Assembly (NCBI RefSeq): GCF_002744245.1
Contig: NZ_NKHG01000112.1
Location: forward strand, 62,001-126,000
Source of the DNA: Bacillus pumilus
GTDB taxonomy: Bacteria > Bacillota > Bacilli > Bacillales > Bacillaceae
Direction of reading: 5' to 3'
DNA length: 64,000 bases
Made by a program: the position numbers and the translations under genes. A model generated the notes under the pieces. It searched no databases. It saw only the letters and a program-made list of their open reading frames with translations, and had not been told where the DNA came from. Of the stretch, positions 17,932-27,210 are shown in pieces; the first letter of the stretch is position 1, and each line of letters opens with the position of its first letter.

Positions 17932-18771
17932 TTAATACACTCTTCCAATTTCATTCACTGCTTTTTCCAAGCTTTTATCATAAGCCTGAACCACTTTTTG
18001 ATTTGTTTCAAACGCACGATAGGCTGTTGTCATTTCTGTATATGATTTCGTGACATCCACGTTCGATAGCTCCGATACACCTTGACTTAACGTATAGGAC
18101 ATTTGGTCGTTATTTACTGCACTTGGCAGGGGCTGATTATCAGCCGTGCGATATAAATCATTTCCTTCACGCGCAAGGTTTCTTGTGTCCATTGCTACTC
18201 TCACATCAATTTGTCCGAGATTTTGTCCATTTTCACTCACAGTTCCATCTGCATTCACTTTGAAATTCTCACTCTGAACCGTAATCGGCTGTCCCGTCAC
18301 TGAAAGAAGGGCACGGCCATTAATGGTCAACTGATTTTGTGCATTTAATGTAATTGAACTACTTTTCGTATAACGAACGCCTTCTGGTGTATTGACTGCA
18401 TAAAATAACGCCGATTTTTGATTTGTCTCTTGGTTGATTGGCACATTATTTTCTACTAATGCGACATCTGTTGTTTGGTCTGTTGTTTTCAATGTTCCTT
18501 GTGTAAATTGAGGGATCAATTCCTGCATATATGTCCCCGTATTAATTCCACCAATCGGCGTTTGTTGTGGGACACTAAAGCCTTTGCCTGAGGATGTTTG
18601 GAAACGTCCTGATTCCATTCGGCTCAGCAGCATTTCTGGAAACGCCCGCATGGCCCCTTCATCAGCTTTATAACCTGGTGTATTCGCATTTGCGATATTA
18701 TTTGAAAGCATTTCTGTCAGCCGCTCTTGAGCGATCATGGCAGATGTTGCGGTGTATAGTCCTTTTAACAC
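17932..18771 (-). CDS. flhO: Flagellar rod/hook-basal body protein FlhO
   Basis: A 279-residue paralogue of FlhP with the same rod motif (LSNNIANANTPGYKA) and C-terminal segment (SNVDVTKSYTEMTTAYRAFETNQKVV). The start is GTG at 18771 after GAGGTGAG. With FlhP it forms part of the flagellar rod, exported by the flagellar type III apparatus, so no Sec signal is expected or seen. Confidence 0.92.
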   Translation of the reverse strand: MLKGLYTATSAMIAQERLTEMLSNNIANANTPGYKADEGAMRAFPEMLLSRMESGRFQTSSGKGFSVPQQTPIGGINTGTYMQELIPQFTQGTLKTTDQTTDVALVENNVPINQETNQKSALFYAVNTPEGVRYTKSSSITLNAQNQLTINGRALLSVTGQPITVQSENFKVNADGTVSENGQNLGQIDVRVAMDTRNLAREGNDLYRTADNQPLPSAVNNDQMSYTLSQGVSELSNVDVTKSYTEMTTAYRAFETNQKVVQAYDKSLEKAVNEIGRVY

Positions 18772-18867
18772 GTGCTCACCTCATTATGATTCTTTCACAT
18801 GACCTAAATCCATCAGTACACAATCTTCTATGAAATATATCGGCATATTTACAGGCTTCTTTAATAA

Positions 18868-18903
18868 AAATCCCTCATTCTTTCTAAAAAGAATGAGGGA
18901 TTT
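18868..18903 (-). terminator. mbl terminator
   Basis: A 16-bp stem (AAATCCCTCATTCTTT with its complement) with a four-base loop, followed on the minus strand by TTTTTATT. Confidence 0.92.
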
Positions 18904-18905
18904 CA

Positions 18906-19907
18906 TTAGCTGAGTTTACGTTTTGGCAGCTTGTCCATGTTATCAAGCATCACGCCAGTACCAACTGCTACGCAGTCCATTGGGTTTTCAGCAACGAATA
19001 CTGGTACTTTTAGCTCTTCTGCAAGCAATTGATCAAGCCCGTTTAGAAGAGCTCCACCACCTGTGATGATGACGCCGCGATCGATGATATCAGCTGATAA
19101 TTCAGGAGGTGTTCTCTCAAGAACTTGTTTCGCTGCCTGAACAATCGCAGATACAGATTCACGTAAGGCTTCTTCTACTTCTTTGCTTGTGACGGTAATC
19201 GTTCTTGGTAATCCTGTCACCATGTCTCGTCCACGAATCGCGATCTCTTCGTGACGTGCGTCTGGGAATACCGTTGCAACTTGGATCTTAATATCCTCTG
19301 CAGTGCGCTCTCCGATCAACAGCTTGTACTCTTTTTTAATGTAGTTTAGAATTTCCAGATCAAATTTGTCTCCAGCCATTTTAATAGAAGAGGCGGTTAC
19401 AATGTCACCCATAGAGATGACAGCGATATCTGTCGTTCCGCCTCCAATATCTACGACCATGTTTCCACTTGGCTGAAAAATATCCATACCAGCACCAATT
19501 GCTGCTACTTTTGGCTCTTCTTCAAGAAATACATGCTTCCCGCCGCTTTTTTCAGCAGCTTCTTTGATCGCCTTCTGCTCAACAGATGTAATGTTTGTCG
19601 GGCAGCAGATGAGCATGCGCGGCTTAGAGAACAGCCCTTTCACATTTAATTTGTTAATAAAATGCTTGAGCATCGCTTCAGTTACTTCAAAATCAGCAAT
19701 TACGCCATCTTTTAATGGACGAATCGCAACAATATTCCCAGGCGTACGTCCAACCATACGTCTAGCCTCTTCTCCAACAGCCAATACTTTTCCGCTGTTT
19801 TTGTCAAGAGCTACAACAGATGGTTCATTTAACACAATTCCTTTTCCTTTGACATGAATCAGTACATTTGCAGTACCAAGATCAATTCCAATATCCCTAG
19901 CAAACAT
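18906..19907 (-). CDS. mbl: Actin-like cell-shape protein Mbl
   Basis: A 333-residue MreB-family ATPase that forms membrane-bound filaments guiding lateral wall synthesis. The N-terminal phosphate-1 motif is DIGIDLGTANVLI, phosphate-2 is DIGGGTTDIAVIS, and the adenosine motif is ITGGGALLNGLDQLL. AAGGAGG precedes the ATG. It lies between spoIIID and flhO as in B. subtilis. Confidence 0.97.
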   Translation of the reverse strand: MFARDIGIDLGTANVLIHVKGKGIVLNEPSVVALDKNSGKVLAVGEEARRMVGRTPGNIVAIRPLKDGVIADFEVTEAMLKHFINKLNVKGLFSKPRMLICCPTNITSVEQKAIKEAAEKSGGKHVFLEEEPKVAAIGAGMDIFQPSGNMVVDIGGGTTDIAVISMGDIVTASSIKMAGDKFDLEILNYIKKEYKLLIGERTAEDIKIQVATVFPDARHEEIAIRGRDMVTGLPRTITVTSKEVEEALRESVSAIVQAAKQVLERTPPELSADIIDRGVIITGGGALLNGLDQLLAEELKVPVFVAENPMDCVAVGTGVMLDNMDKLPKRKLS

Positions 19908-20091
19908 CTATATATATCCTCCTTGAAAATCTGTTTCCATAGCAAATACCACATTCTGCCCTAATTATATATTCTATCATAATTTGCAGAAAAAAAGATA
20001 TTTCTTTACAAAAGTCTTTACAAAATTTGTGGTTAGAAACTACCGATATGAGGAAGATATATATATCATGTTTATGAACAAAGAACTAAGC

Positions 20092-20370
20092 TTATTGTTT
20101 CACAGGCTCGCTTTCTAAAATTTCTTCTTTTTTATACTTCAACTTGGTGGCTTCTCCTCCTCGTAAGTGACGAATTGATTTATGATAATCCAGTATCTCC
20201 TTTACCTCATTAGCCAGATCTGGATTAATTTCTGGCAGTCTTTCTGTTAGATCCTTGTGTACAGTACTTTTAGAGACTCCAAATTCTTTCGCAATAACAC
20301 GAACGGTTTTCTTTGTCTCCACGATATACTTTCCTATCTTGATTGTTCGCTCTTTGATGTAATCGTGCAC
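20092..20370 (-). CDS. spoIIID: Sporulation transcription factor SpoIIID
   Basis: A 92-residue mother-cell DNA-binding protein with helix-turn-helix TVRVIAKEFGVSKSTVHKDL and a basic C-terminal helix. It switches genes on and off in the SigE regulon. Start is GTG at 20370 after AGGGAGG. An upstream ORF and a hairpin arm abut its ribosome site, indicating translational coupling. Confidence 0.97.
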   Translation of the reverse strand: MHDYIKERTIKIGKYIVETKKTVRVIAKEFGVSKSTVHKDLTERLPEINPDLANEVKEILDYHKSIRHLRGGEATKLKYKKEEILESEPVKQ

Positions 20371-20386
20371 ACCACTCGACCTCCCT

Positions 20387-20438
20387 AAAATGGATGTGAG
20401 AAGTGTGAAATGAGATCCGTATGAAGATTATCCATTTT
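20387..20438 (-). promoter_or_regulatory. mRNA hairpin masking the spoIIID ribosome site
   Basis: On the minus-strand mRNA AAAATGGAT (20430-20438) can pair with ATCCATTTT (20387-20395). The right arm abuts the AGGGAGG of spoIIID, and the left arm is the last codons of the upstream ORF. Ribosomes finishing that ORF would open the stem. Confidence 0.6.
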
Positions 20439-20493
20439 TAGCAGCACTTGTTCGTCGTAATTTCTCATCCATTAGGTAGTAAATTCCAAACAC
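20428..20493 (-). CDS. usd: Upstream ORF of spoIIID (usd-like)
   Basis: A 21-codon ORF, GTG at 20493 preceded by AGGTGAGG, product MFGIYYLMDEKLRRTSAAKN plus Gly. In B. subtilis translation of usd is needed for spoIIID translation (established knowledge). Here the end of the ORF forms one arm of a hairpin at the spoIIID ribosome site, the expected layout. The peptide itself probably has no function. Confidence 0.65.
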   Translation of the reverse strand: MFGIYYLMDEKLRRTSAAKNG

Positions 20494-20638
20494 GATCCCT
20501 CACCTCAAACACTCTCTTTGTCAGGTTTGTAACAGTGTATTAGCATTGCAAAGGGAATATGCTAAAAATGAAGATGGGACAAGGGATTTATCAGAAAAGA
20601 CAAAACAAAAAATCATTTCGAGTGACAAAAATTTTCAC

Positions 20639-20667
20639 TTTACAAGGAAAGGTTTAACACGTAGAAT
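20639..20667 (+). promoter_or_regulatory. ywoHG promoter
   Basis: TTTACA (20639-20644), exactly 17 bp, TAGAAT (20662-20667): five of six matches in each hexamer. Transcription would begin near 20674. Confidence 0.7.
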
Positions 20668-20688
20668 AGGAAAGGTGATTTTATTTAC

Positions 20689-20712
20689 CTAGCTAAATAT
20701 CTAGCTAAATAT
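20689..20712. promoter_or_regulatory. Tandem 12-bp operator before ywoH
   Basis: CTAGCTAAATAT occurs twice head to tail, so TAGCTA-AATATC-TAGCTA also forms an inverted repeat. It lies at about +15 to +38 of the predicted transcript, just upstream of a MarR-type gene. This is the usual place for an autoregulatory MarR operator. Confidence 0.6.
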
Positions 20713-20729
20713 TTAATAAAGGTGAGCAT

Positions 20730-21143
20730 ATGAATACGTTAAACAGAGAGTGTTTACATCAAATACACCAAAGCGCACGGCTGCTGGCTAAAAAAGCGAA
20801 CGAAGCGCTTGCTGCTTATGACTTGTACATGTCCCAGTGGACTGTACTTTTTTGTTTGGATACATTCGGCCCGAAAACACAAAAAGACATTTGGACCTAT
20901 TTGAATGTCGAAGCACCAACCATTACCCGAACCGTTACCCGTCTAGAAGCAAACGGCTGGGTGAAGCGTGTACAAGGCAAGGACAAACGCGAAAATCTCA
21001 TCGTGATGACAGATGATGCAAAAGCTCGTTTTGAAGAAATCAAACAAACAATGGAACAATTTGAAGAAGAATGTCTTTCAGACTTAACCTACGAAGAAAA
21101 AAAACTTCTCCACACACTTTTACACAAATTATCAACTGAATAG
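20730..21143 (+). CDS. ywoH: MarR-family regulator YwoH
   Basis: A 137-residue winged-helix regulator; the recognition region reads VEAPTITRTVTRLEANGWVKRVQ and the wing follows (GKDKRENLIVMTDDA). It is followed after 15 bases by an MFS efflux gene, so it likely represses that pair and itself through the tandem operator upstream. AAAGGTGAG precedes the ATG. Confidence 0.88.
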   Translation: MNTLNRECLHQIHQSARLLAKKANEALAAYDLYMSQWTVLFCLDTFGPKTQKDIWTYLNVEAPTITRTVTRLEANGWVKRVQGKDKRENLIVMTDDAKARFEEIKQTMEQFEEECLSDLTYEEKKLLHTLLHKLSTE

Positions 21144-21158
21144 GAAGTGACATACATC

Positions 21159-22346
21159 GTGAACGAACGCATTTGGACGAGAGACTTTATCATGATTGTC
21201 CTGGTGAATTTATTCACATTCACCTCTTTTTATGCGCTTTTGACATTACTGCCCATTTACACAATGGATGAACTAAATGGAACAGAATCACAGGGCGGAC
21301 TCCTTGTAACGGTCTTTTTATTATCCGCCATTGTGACGAGACCGTTTTCTGGCGCTATTATTGAGAAATTCGGCAAAAAACGCATGGCGATTTTCTCTTC
21401 AACGGCCTTCGCCTTACTCACTTATTTATATATTCCGATTGATCAATTCCAAACACTTCTCCTGCTGCGTTTTGTACAAGGAATCTTTTTTAGCATTTTG
21501 ACAACAGTAGCCAGTGCCATTGCTGCCGATATGATCCCGAAAAATAAACGCGGAGAAGGCTTGGGTTACTTTGTGATGTCAATGAACCTCGCCGTTGTCA
21601 TCGGTCCGTTTATCGCACTGAATCAAGTAGGGAAAGTAGGATTCCATTCTTTATTCCTCCTCTTTTCCATCATCGTCACCATCGGAGCAGCTTTTACTAT
21701 GATGATTAGACAGTCAGAGCCTGAAACAGGCGGAAGTGTCGTCTTTCGATTCACTTTTTCTCACCTGTTTGAAAAAGGCGCTTTAAAAACAGCGGCAGTT
21801 GGCATTATTATTTCTTTCTGTTATTCGCCAATTATTTCATTTATTTCAATCTATGCCAACTCACTTCATCTGATGGGTGCGAGCAGTTATTTCTTTATTG
21901 TTTTTGCAGCTGCGATGCTTGGATCACGTCCATTTACAGGCAGACTGTTTGACCGAGTAGGACCTCACTTTGTCATCTATCCGTCCATTGCTCTTTTTGC
22001 GATTGGTTTATGGATGCTGACGGCTACACATTCAGCGACCATGCTTCTTTTATCAGGCGCTGTCATTGGTCTTGGCTATGGTTCTTTGGTGCCTTGTCTG
22101 CAAACACTTGCGATTCAGCATTCTCCAGCTCACCGTACGGGATATGCAACAGCCACTTTCTTTACACTATATGATACTGGCATTGCTGCTGGTTCATTTG
22201 TATTCGGTCTCCTTGTCAGCTTCACAGACTTTTCAAATGTGTATTTGATTGCAGGCATCTTTGTTTTACTTAGCATGGTCGTTTTTTATTGGAGCGAACG
22301 AAAACCGCAAGAAGCAAAAGCACAAAAGGTTTCACTGTCAGAATAG
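21159..22346 (+). CDS. ywoG: MFS efflux transporter YwoG
   Basis: A 395-residue, 12-helix major facilitator protein with a motif-A-like loop ([15 protein letters not shown]) between helices 2 and 3. GTG at 21159 is preferred over GTG 21147 because AGGAAG directly abuts the earlier one. Co-transcribed with the MarR gene, it is probably a drug or toxic-compound exporter; substrate unknown. Confidence 0.85.
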   Translation: MNERIWTRDFIMIVLVNLFTFTSFYALLTLLPIYTMDELNGTESQGGLLVTVFLLSAIVTRPFSGAIIEKFGKKRMAIFSSTAFALLTYLYIPIDQFQTLLLLRFVQGIFFSILTTVASAIAADMIPKNKRGEGLGYFVMSMNLAVVIGPFIALNQVGKVGFHSLFLLFSIIVTIGAAFTMMIRQSEPETGGSVVFRFTFSHLFEKGALKTAAVGIIISFCYSPIISFISIYANSLHLMGASSYFFIVFAAAMLGSRPFTGRLFDRVGPHFVIYPSIALFAIGLWMLTATHSATMLLLSGAVIGLGYGSLVPCLQTLAIQHSPAHRTGYATATFFTLYDTGIAAGSFVFGLLVSFTDFSNVYLIAGIFVLLSMVVFYWSERKPQEAKAQKVSLSE

Positions 22347-22457
22347 GATACTGTTTTAAACTTCACCGAAAACATGCTAAAATATAGGATATTTCAAATG
22401 AAACATACAGGATCGTTTGAAAAATAGTTGGCGTTCAGCGAAAGTATAGGTGATGTT

Positions 22458-23057
22458 TTGAATTACGAATTGTTTAAAGTCATACACGGGATGGCTCATC
22501 ATTCTGAGTTTTTAGACCAGGCCATGATTTTCATTACGAAAAAGGCCATTCTTGTGTATGCCCTTGTCTTATTGATTTGCTGGTTTTTAGGTAATCACAA
22601 ATTTAAGAAGCATGTCTTCTTCTCCGGTGTAACAGGCATCGTGGCACTCATCGTCAATTTTGCCATTACACTGTTTTATTATGAAGAGCGGCCGTTTGTG
22701 GCGCATAAAGTCGACACACTCATCCCGCACTCAGCAGACGCTTCCTTCCCAAGTGACCATACAACTGGAGCACTGGCTCTTTCATTAGCCATCAGATCCC
22801 GTAATAAAAAGCTCGGCAACATTTTGCTCGTCTTTGGGTTACTCACAGGATTTTCCCGCATCTGGGTCGGTCACCATTATCCATTTGATGTCTTAGGCAG
22901 CTTGGCCGTTTCGATTGTGGTTGTCTTTATCATGAACAAATTATGGAAGTTCTTTGATTCTCCAATTGATCGCATCGTGACATTTTACGAGACGATTGTT
23001 GGAAAAATATTCAGAAGGAAGCAAAAGGATCAGGGCTCTGACCTATCCAACTCTTAA
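22458..23057 (+). CDS. bcrC: Undecaprenyl pyrophosphate phosphatase BcrC
   Basis: A 199-residue PAP2-family membrane enzyme that dephosphorylates undecaprenyl-PP outside the membrane, recycling the wall lipid carrier and giving bacitracin resistance. PAP2 motifs: KVD...ERPF region, PSDHTTGA and SRIWVGHHYPFDVLGS. TTG at 22458 after AGGTGATG gives the N-terminus MNYELFKVIHGM expected for BcrC; an upstream in-frame TTG is not supported. Confidence 0.93.
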   Translation: MNYELFKVIHGMAHHSEFLDQAMIFITKKAILVYALVLLICWFLGNHKFKKHVFFSGVTGIVALIVNFAITLFYYEERPFVAHKVDTLIPHSADASFPSDHTTGALALSLAIRSRNKKLGNILLVFGLLTGFSRIWVGHHYPFDVLGSLAVSIVVVFIMNKLWKFFDSPIDRIVTFYETIVGKIFRRKQKDQGSDLSNS

Positions 23058-23110
23058 GCGACCTGTGATAAAGTGATGAAGATTCATCTTCCGCTTTATC
23101 CAGTCGCTTT
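23055..23110. terminator. Bidirectional terminator bcrC/ywoD
   Basis: A long imperfect hairpin: AAGCGAC pairs with the distal GTCGCTT and GATAAAG with CTTTATC, followed by seven T on the plus strand, between convergent genes. Confidence 0.8.
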
Positions 23111-24484
23111 TTTTATCGACTGTCTTCCTCTAACCATACTTGAAAAATAAAGACTTACCCCAATGCCGATAAGAGAAATGATGATCAATGTCCAGCCTAA
23201 TTGCTCAAAATGAGAACCAGCGATTTCTTCCCCAAACAGCATCCCAAGAACGGCAGATGACAAAATAGAACCAAGGTACCGACACGTTTGAAAAAGCCCA
23301 GAGGACGTACCAATCATTTGCGGAGGGCTTGCTTTTAACATCGCAGCTTGAAGTGCTACATTTCCAATTCCATAACTGAGTCCAAGCAACGCAAGAACCA
23401 CTCCTTTTCCCCATAATGGCGCAGGGATAAAAAAGAATGTCATGGCAGAAGCACCTGCAAGCATCAACACAGTGCTTGCTAAAATCGGATGACGTTCATC
23501 CCCTCGATCCACCCATTTCCCTGTCAGCGGTGACACAACGATGCTCACCCCAGACATACACAGCATAAAGAGCCCCGTCACTTCCACACGCCAGCCCAAC
23601 TCATCCTGAAAATAACTCGGCAAACCAAAAAAGAGACAATAGAAGAATATATTTAAGGTGATAAATTGCACATACACAAGTGACAACCGCTTCTCCTTTC
23701 GAAACATCCGGATTTGAATAAACGGCTCATCCACCTGATATTCCCACCATATAAAAGCGCCTGCACTTATCAGAAAAAGAATACCTTGTACATACTGAAT
23801 GCCTTCTGTAAATGATAATAAAAAGGAAAGCAACAGCACAATACAAGCTGTAAAAAGAAGCATTCCTGGCAAATCGAGCTTTCGTACAGCTTCGCCTATG
23901 CGAAGTTTTCTCTTCTTCTGCTCCTTAGGAAACAAGGATAGACCAAGAAAAAAACTGATGAGAATAAAAGGCAGGTTCACTAAGAAAATCGCCGGCCATC
24001 CGCCAATTGTCATCAGAAACCCGCCAACCGTCGGACCAAGTGCTGTCATCGCCGAAGCAAAAATAGACAAAACCGCTAATGCCGAAGCCTGTCTTTCCTT
24101 GATATGATCCCGAATGAGTCCCACACCAGAAGGATAAATGGCGCTACTTCCAATCGCCTGCAGCAGCCGAATAACAATCAGCACCGCAAAGGTCGGAGCA
24201 AATGGCGCACAAATAGCCGAAATGGCCACAAGAGATAGTCCAAATAAAAATAACGTTCTCCGGCTCAACACATGATCCCCAATTCGACCACTGACCGGCT
24301 GCGTCACCGCACTGGCTAAATAAAAAGTCGAAATAAGCCAAGATACAGTCGTAAACGACAAACCAAACTCATGCTGAATTTGATGCAAGGCCAAAGAAAT
24401 CATCGAGGAATTCAGTGGATTTAACATCGTTCCAAATGCGATAGCAGTTAAAAAGACTTTTCGGTTGCCTCTCCATTTGTTCAT
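23096..24484 (-). CDS. ywoD: MFS (DHA2-like) transporter YwoD
   Basis: A 462-residue major facilitator with 12-14 membrane segments; motif A-like GRIGDHVLSRRTLF and the DHA2-type signature PSGVGLIRDHI. ATG 24484 is chosen because the AGGAGGGG ribosome site lies inside the upstream extension. Likely drug/proton antiport; the substrate is unknown. The symbol follows position after bcrC-ywoG. Confidence 0.8.
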   Translation of the reverse strand: MNKWRGNRKVFLTAIAFGTMLNPLNSSMISLALHQIQHEFGLSFTTVSWLISTFYLASAVTQPVSGRIGDHVLSRRTLFLFGLSLVAISAICAPFAPTFAVLIVIRLLQAIGSSAIYPSGVGLIRDHIKERQASALAVLSIFASAMTALGPTVGGFLMTIGGWPAIFLVNLPFILISFFLGLSLFPKEQKKRKLRIGEAVRKLDLPGMLLFTACIVLLLSFLLSFTEGIQYVQGILFLISAGAFIWWEYQVDEPFIQIRMFRKEKRLSLVYVQFITLNIFFYCLFFGLPSYFQDELGWRVEVTGLFMLCMSGVSIVVSPLTGKWVDRGDERHPILASTVLMLAGASAMTFFFIPAPLWGKGVVLALLGLSYGIGNVALQAAMLKASPPQMIGTSSGLFQTCRYLGSILSSAVLGMLFGEEIAGSHFEQLGWTLIIISLIGIGVSLYFSSMVRGRQSIKKATG

Positions 24485-24645
24485 ACGCCGCTCCCCTCCT
24501 GTTAAAAATAGCATGTTTTTAACTCATCCTTCCGTTATTATGAGATTCATTTCCCTTTTTTACCCTTAGCAATTCAAGTTCTCGCTCGGAAAAGCAAGAC
24601 ATACATTTTAAAAAGGGCAAGTGTTGGAAAAACACATGTAAAATT

Positions 24646-24674
24646 GAGAATATGAGGAACAAATGGTAAGATGC
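24646..24674 (+). promoter_or_regulatory. Promoter of the amino-acid ABC operon
   Basis: TTGAGA (24646-24651), 17 bp, TAAGAT (24669-24674), 62 bases before the lipoprotein start. Confidence 0.55.
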
Positions 24675-24736
24675 ACACATATTGAAAAGCCTACTTTCTC
24701 CTTATAGGAGGACCGGCTGAAAAGGAGGAGAAGCAT

Positions 24737-25549
24737 ATTAATAAAAAAAGACGGTTTTGGGTCCCAGCCCTTTTCTCGGTTGCAGTATTACTTCTGTCTT
24801 CGTGTGGTTCAAATGAAACGAATGGGAACGGAGATAAACGTAATTCTACAGCGAAAGGGTCGCCGATTTTGGAGGATGGAAAATTTATTTTTGCAGCATC
24901 AGGTGAATTTCACCCATTCAGTTACATGGATGGAAATCAGATGTCCGGCTTTGATATCGATGTAGGAAATGCGATTAGTGACAAGCTCGGCCTAGAGCCT
25001 GTACAGAAAAAATATAAATTCGCCGGCATCGTCGAAGGCCTGAAAGCAGGGAAATTTGATGCGGCAATTGCAAGTCATACCATCAATGAGGAACGAAAAA
25101 AACACGTCCTTTTTTCTAAGCCCTACTACTACTCCGGTCCGCAAATCTTCACAAGACCTGGAGCAGATCTTCACAGTGCGGATGACTTAAAAGACAAAGA
25201 AATCGCTGTATCAAAAGGCTCGTCCTACGCTGATATTGCAAAGGAACATAGCGGGCAGGAACCAAAATATTACGACAGTGATGTTGTCGCTTTAGAAGCA
25301 CTAGCCAACGGCAAACACGATGCGGTCGTCACTGATTTCGCCACAGGTGCAGAAGCCATGAAGAAAAAATTAAAAATTGAATCGCAGGAAAGACTCGGAC
25401 AAAGTGAGCAAGCAATCGCTGTGTCAAAAGAGAATAAAGAGCTGATAAAAGAGATCAACGATGCGATTGATGCACTAAAAAAAGACGGAACATTAGGACA
25501 AATTAGCGAAAAGTACTTTGACGAAGATATTACCGCCAAACAAGATTAA
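24737..25549 (+). CDS. Amino-acid ABC transporter substrate-binding lipoprotein (ATT start)
   Basis: A 270-residue family 3 solute-binding protein. The only start that restores a lipoprotein signal is ATT at 24737, eight bases after AAGGAGG; it gives NKKRRFWVPALFSVAVLLLS then SCG, a typical lipobox with the lipidated Cys near residue 25. The next in-frame start, TTG 24869, would give a protein without export signal. The mature part reads GEFHPFSYMDGNQMSGFDID and ends near KYFDEDITAKQD. It feeds the permease and ATPase that follow. Substrate is a polar amino acid, not resolvable further. Confidence 0.8.
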   Translation: MNKKRRFWVPALFSVAVLLLSSCGSNETNGNGDKRNSTAKGSPILEDGKFIFAASGEFHPFSYMDGNQMSGFDIDVGNAISDKLGLEPVQKKYKFAGIVEGLKAGKFDAAIASHTINEERKKHVLFSKPYYYSGPQIFTRPGADLHSADDLKDKEIAVSKGSSYADIAKEHSGQEPKYYDSDVVALEALANGKHDAVVTDFATGAEAMKKKLKIESQERLGQSEQAIAVSKENKELIKEINDAIDALKKDGTLGQISEKYFDEDITAKQD

Positions 25550-25558
25550 AACCAAGAT

Positions 25559-25580
25559 TGTGCGCCCTTTTAGGCGCACT
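25559..25580 (+). terminator. Intercistronic hairpin after the binding protein
   Basis: GTGCGCC pairs with GGCGCAC, followed by TTTCTT, between the binding-protein and permease genes. Such hairpins usually stabilise or partly terminate the transcript so the binding protein is made in excess. Confidence 0.65.
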
Positions 25581-25603
25581 TTCTTCAAATGGAGATGATT
25601 GTT

Positions 25604-26266
25604 TTGCCTAGCCTATCACACTTTTTTCAAACGCTGATTGAGTCTAGAGGCGTTTTCCTAGAAGGGATGCTGCTGACCTTACAACTGACTGTGATCAGCA
25701 TCTTCATCGGTATGTTCATTGGGCTTTTCGTTGCTTTGCTGAAAATATCCCGGGTAGCGGTTTTCGGCTATCTCGCCAATGCCTATATCTTTCTTGTCCG
25801 CGGGACACCACTCATTGTTCAAATTTTCATCTTATATTTTGGACTTACGGAATTAAACATACCCGACTTCTGGGCTGCTTCCATAGCGCTTGCCTTTCAT
25901 AACGGTGCCTATATAGCAGAAATATTCAGAGGCGCTATCCAATCGATCGACCAAGGTCAAAAAGAAGCAGGACGTTCTCTTGGCATGGGCCGCATTTTAA
26001 CCATGAGACGCATCATTCTCCCGCAAGCGATGAGGCGTGCCCTCCCTCCTCTTGGTAATCAATTTATTATCGGCTTAAAAGACTCATCCCTTGCCGCTTT
26101 TATTAGCGTCAATGAACTATTTAACGTTGCCACCACTCAAGGCTCCAACAGCTTTGACAATATGACATACTTACTCGTTGTGGCCGTCTATTACTTAGTT
26201 CTTGTCCTGATATTAACATTCGTTGTCCAAACCTTTGAGAAGAAACTTTCAGTCAGTGATCATTAG
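25604..26266 (+). CDS. Amino-acid ABC transporter permease
   Basis: A 220-residue HisMQ-type permease with about five membrane segments; the EAA loop reads [25 protein letters not shown] at 25604 follows GGAGATGATTGTT at better spacing than the ATG at 25589, which precedes the ribosome site. It works as a dimer with the ATPase encoded next. Confidence 0.9.
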   Translation: MPSLSHFFQTLIESRGVFLEGMLLTLQLTVISIFIGMFIGLFVALLKISRVAVFGYLANAYIFLVRGTPLIVQIFILYFGLTELNIPDFWAASIALAFHNGAYIAEIFRGAIQSIDQGQKEAGRSLGMGRILTMRRIILPQAMRRALPPLGNQFIIGLKDSSLAAFISVNELFNVATTQGSNSFDNMTYLLVVAVYYLVLVLILTFVVQTFEKKLSVSDH

Positions 26267-26276
26267 GAGGAGAAGC

Positions 26277-27017
26277 ATGACAGAATCAAAGGAAATCATT
26301 CGTGTTGAAAAACTCAATAAATACTTTGGGGATTTACATGTCTTAAAGGATATTGATCTCACCGTATATGAAAATGATGTGGTCGTCTTAATTGGTGCGA
26401 GCGGCTCTGGGAAAAGCACCTTGCTGCGCTGTATGAACTTTTTAGAAATAAAAAATGACGGTCATATCATCATCGATGGCAGTCCAGTTCATCCAAAGCG
26501 CAATCAATTAAACGAAATGAGGCAAAAAATAGGCATGGTGTTTCAGCATTTTAATCTCTTTCCACACAAAACCGTGCTTGAAAACATCATTGAAGCACCT
26601 GTGATGGTGAAAAAAACAAAGAAAGCACAGGCCATCGCTGAAGCCAAAGTCTTATTAGAAAAAGTCGGGCTTGCTGATAAAGCCAAAGTGTACCCTTCTA
26701 AACTATCGGGTGGTCAAAAACAGCGTGTTGCCATCGCACGATCTCTCGCAATGAAGCCTGATGTCATGTTATTTGACGAGCCTACGTCTGCCCTTGATCC
26801 AGAGCTTGTAGGCGAGGTGCTCCAAACCATGAAAAGCCTCGCAAAAGAAGGCATGACAATGGTCATTGTCACACATGAAATGGGCTTTGCTAAAGAAGTG
26901 GCCGACCGTGTCGTATATATGCACGAAGGGCGTATTGTCGAAGAAGGCATCCCATCGGAATTGTTCGATTCTCCTCAGGAGGAGCGAACCAAACTCTTTC
27001 TTAGCTCCATTTTATAG
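26277..27017 (+). CDS. Amino-acid ABC transporter ATP-binding protein
   Basis: A 246-residue ATPase of the GlnQ/HisP type: Walker [11 protein letters not shown]-loop, signature LSGGQKQR, Walker [12 protein letters not shown] and the switch His in VTHEM. TAGGAGGAG precedes the ATG at 26277, ten bases after the permease stop. No clear terminator is seen before the amtB promoter. Confidence 0.95.
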   Translation: MTESKEIIRVEKLNKYFGDLHVLKDIDLTVYENDVVVLIGASGSGKSTLLRCMNFLEIKNDGHIIIDGSPVHPKRNQLNEMRQKIGMVFQHFNLFPHKTVLENIIEAPVMVKKTKKAQAIAEAKVLLEKVGLADKAKVYPSKLSGGQKQRVAIARSLAMKPDVMLFDEPTSALDPELVGEVLQTMKSLAKEGMTMVIVTHEMGFAKEVADRVVYMHEGRIVEEGIPSELFDSPQEERTKLFLSSIL

Positions 27018-27110
27018 GTCAAACGCCCTTTATTTTTAGTGATCCATGCACGTTTTTTCTCATTTTTTACGAACTTTTCATCCATTTATATTGAAAATAA
27101 CCAAAAACAA

Positions 27111-27127
27111 TGTCAGATAAACTTACA
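27111..27127. promoter_or_regulatory. TnrA box of amtB-glnK
   Basis: TGTCAGATAAACTTACA fits the TnrA consensus TGTNAN7TNACA exactly. It is centred about 49 bases before the start expected from the TATAAT at 27156-27161, the activation position known for nrgAB. Confidence 0.85.
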
Positions 27128-27210
27128 TGAATATGTTATATATGACTTTTCTCTCTATAATGAAGAATTAAGAAATCAATTAATTCTGAATGATTCGGGG
27201 GGAATGCAGC

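Noticed and set aside
22400-22425. Possible ECF-sigma promoter (TGAAAC...CGTTT) before bcrC
   Set aside because: The spacing between TGAAAC and CGTTT is about nine bases, too short for SigX/SigM/SigW promoters.
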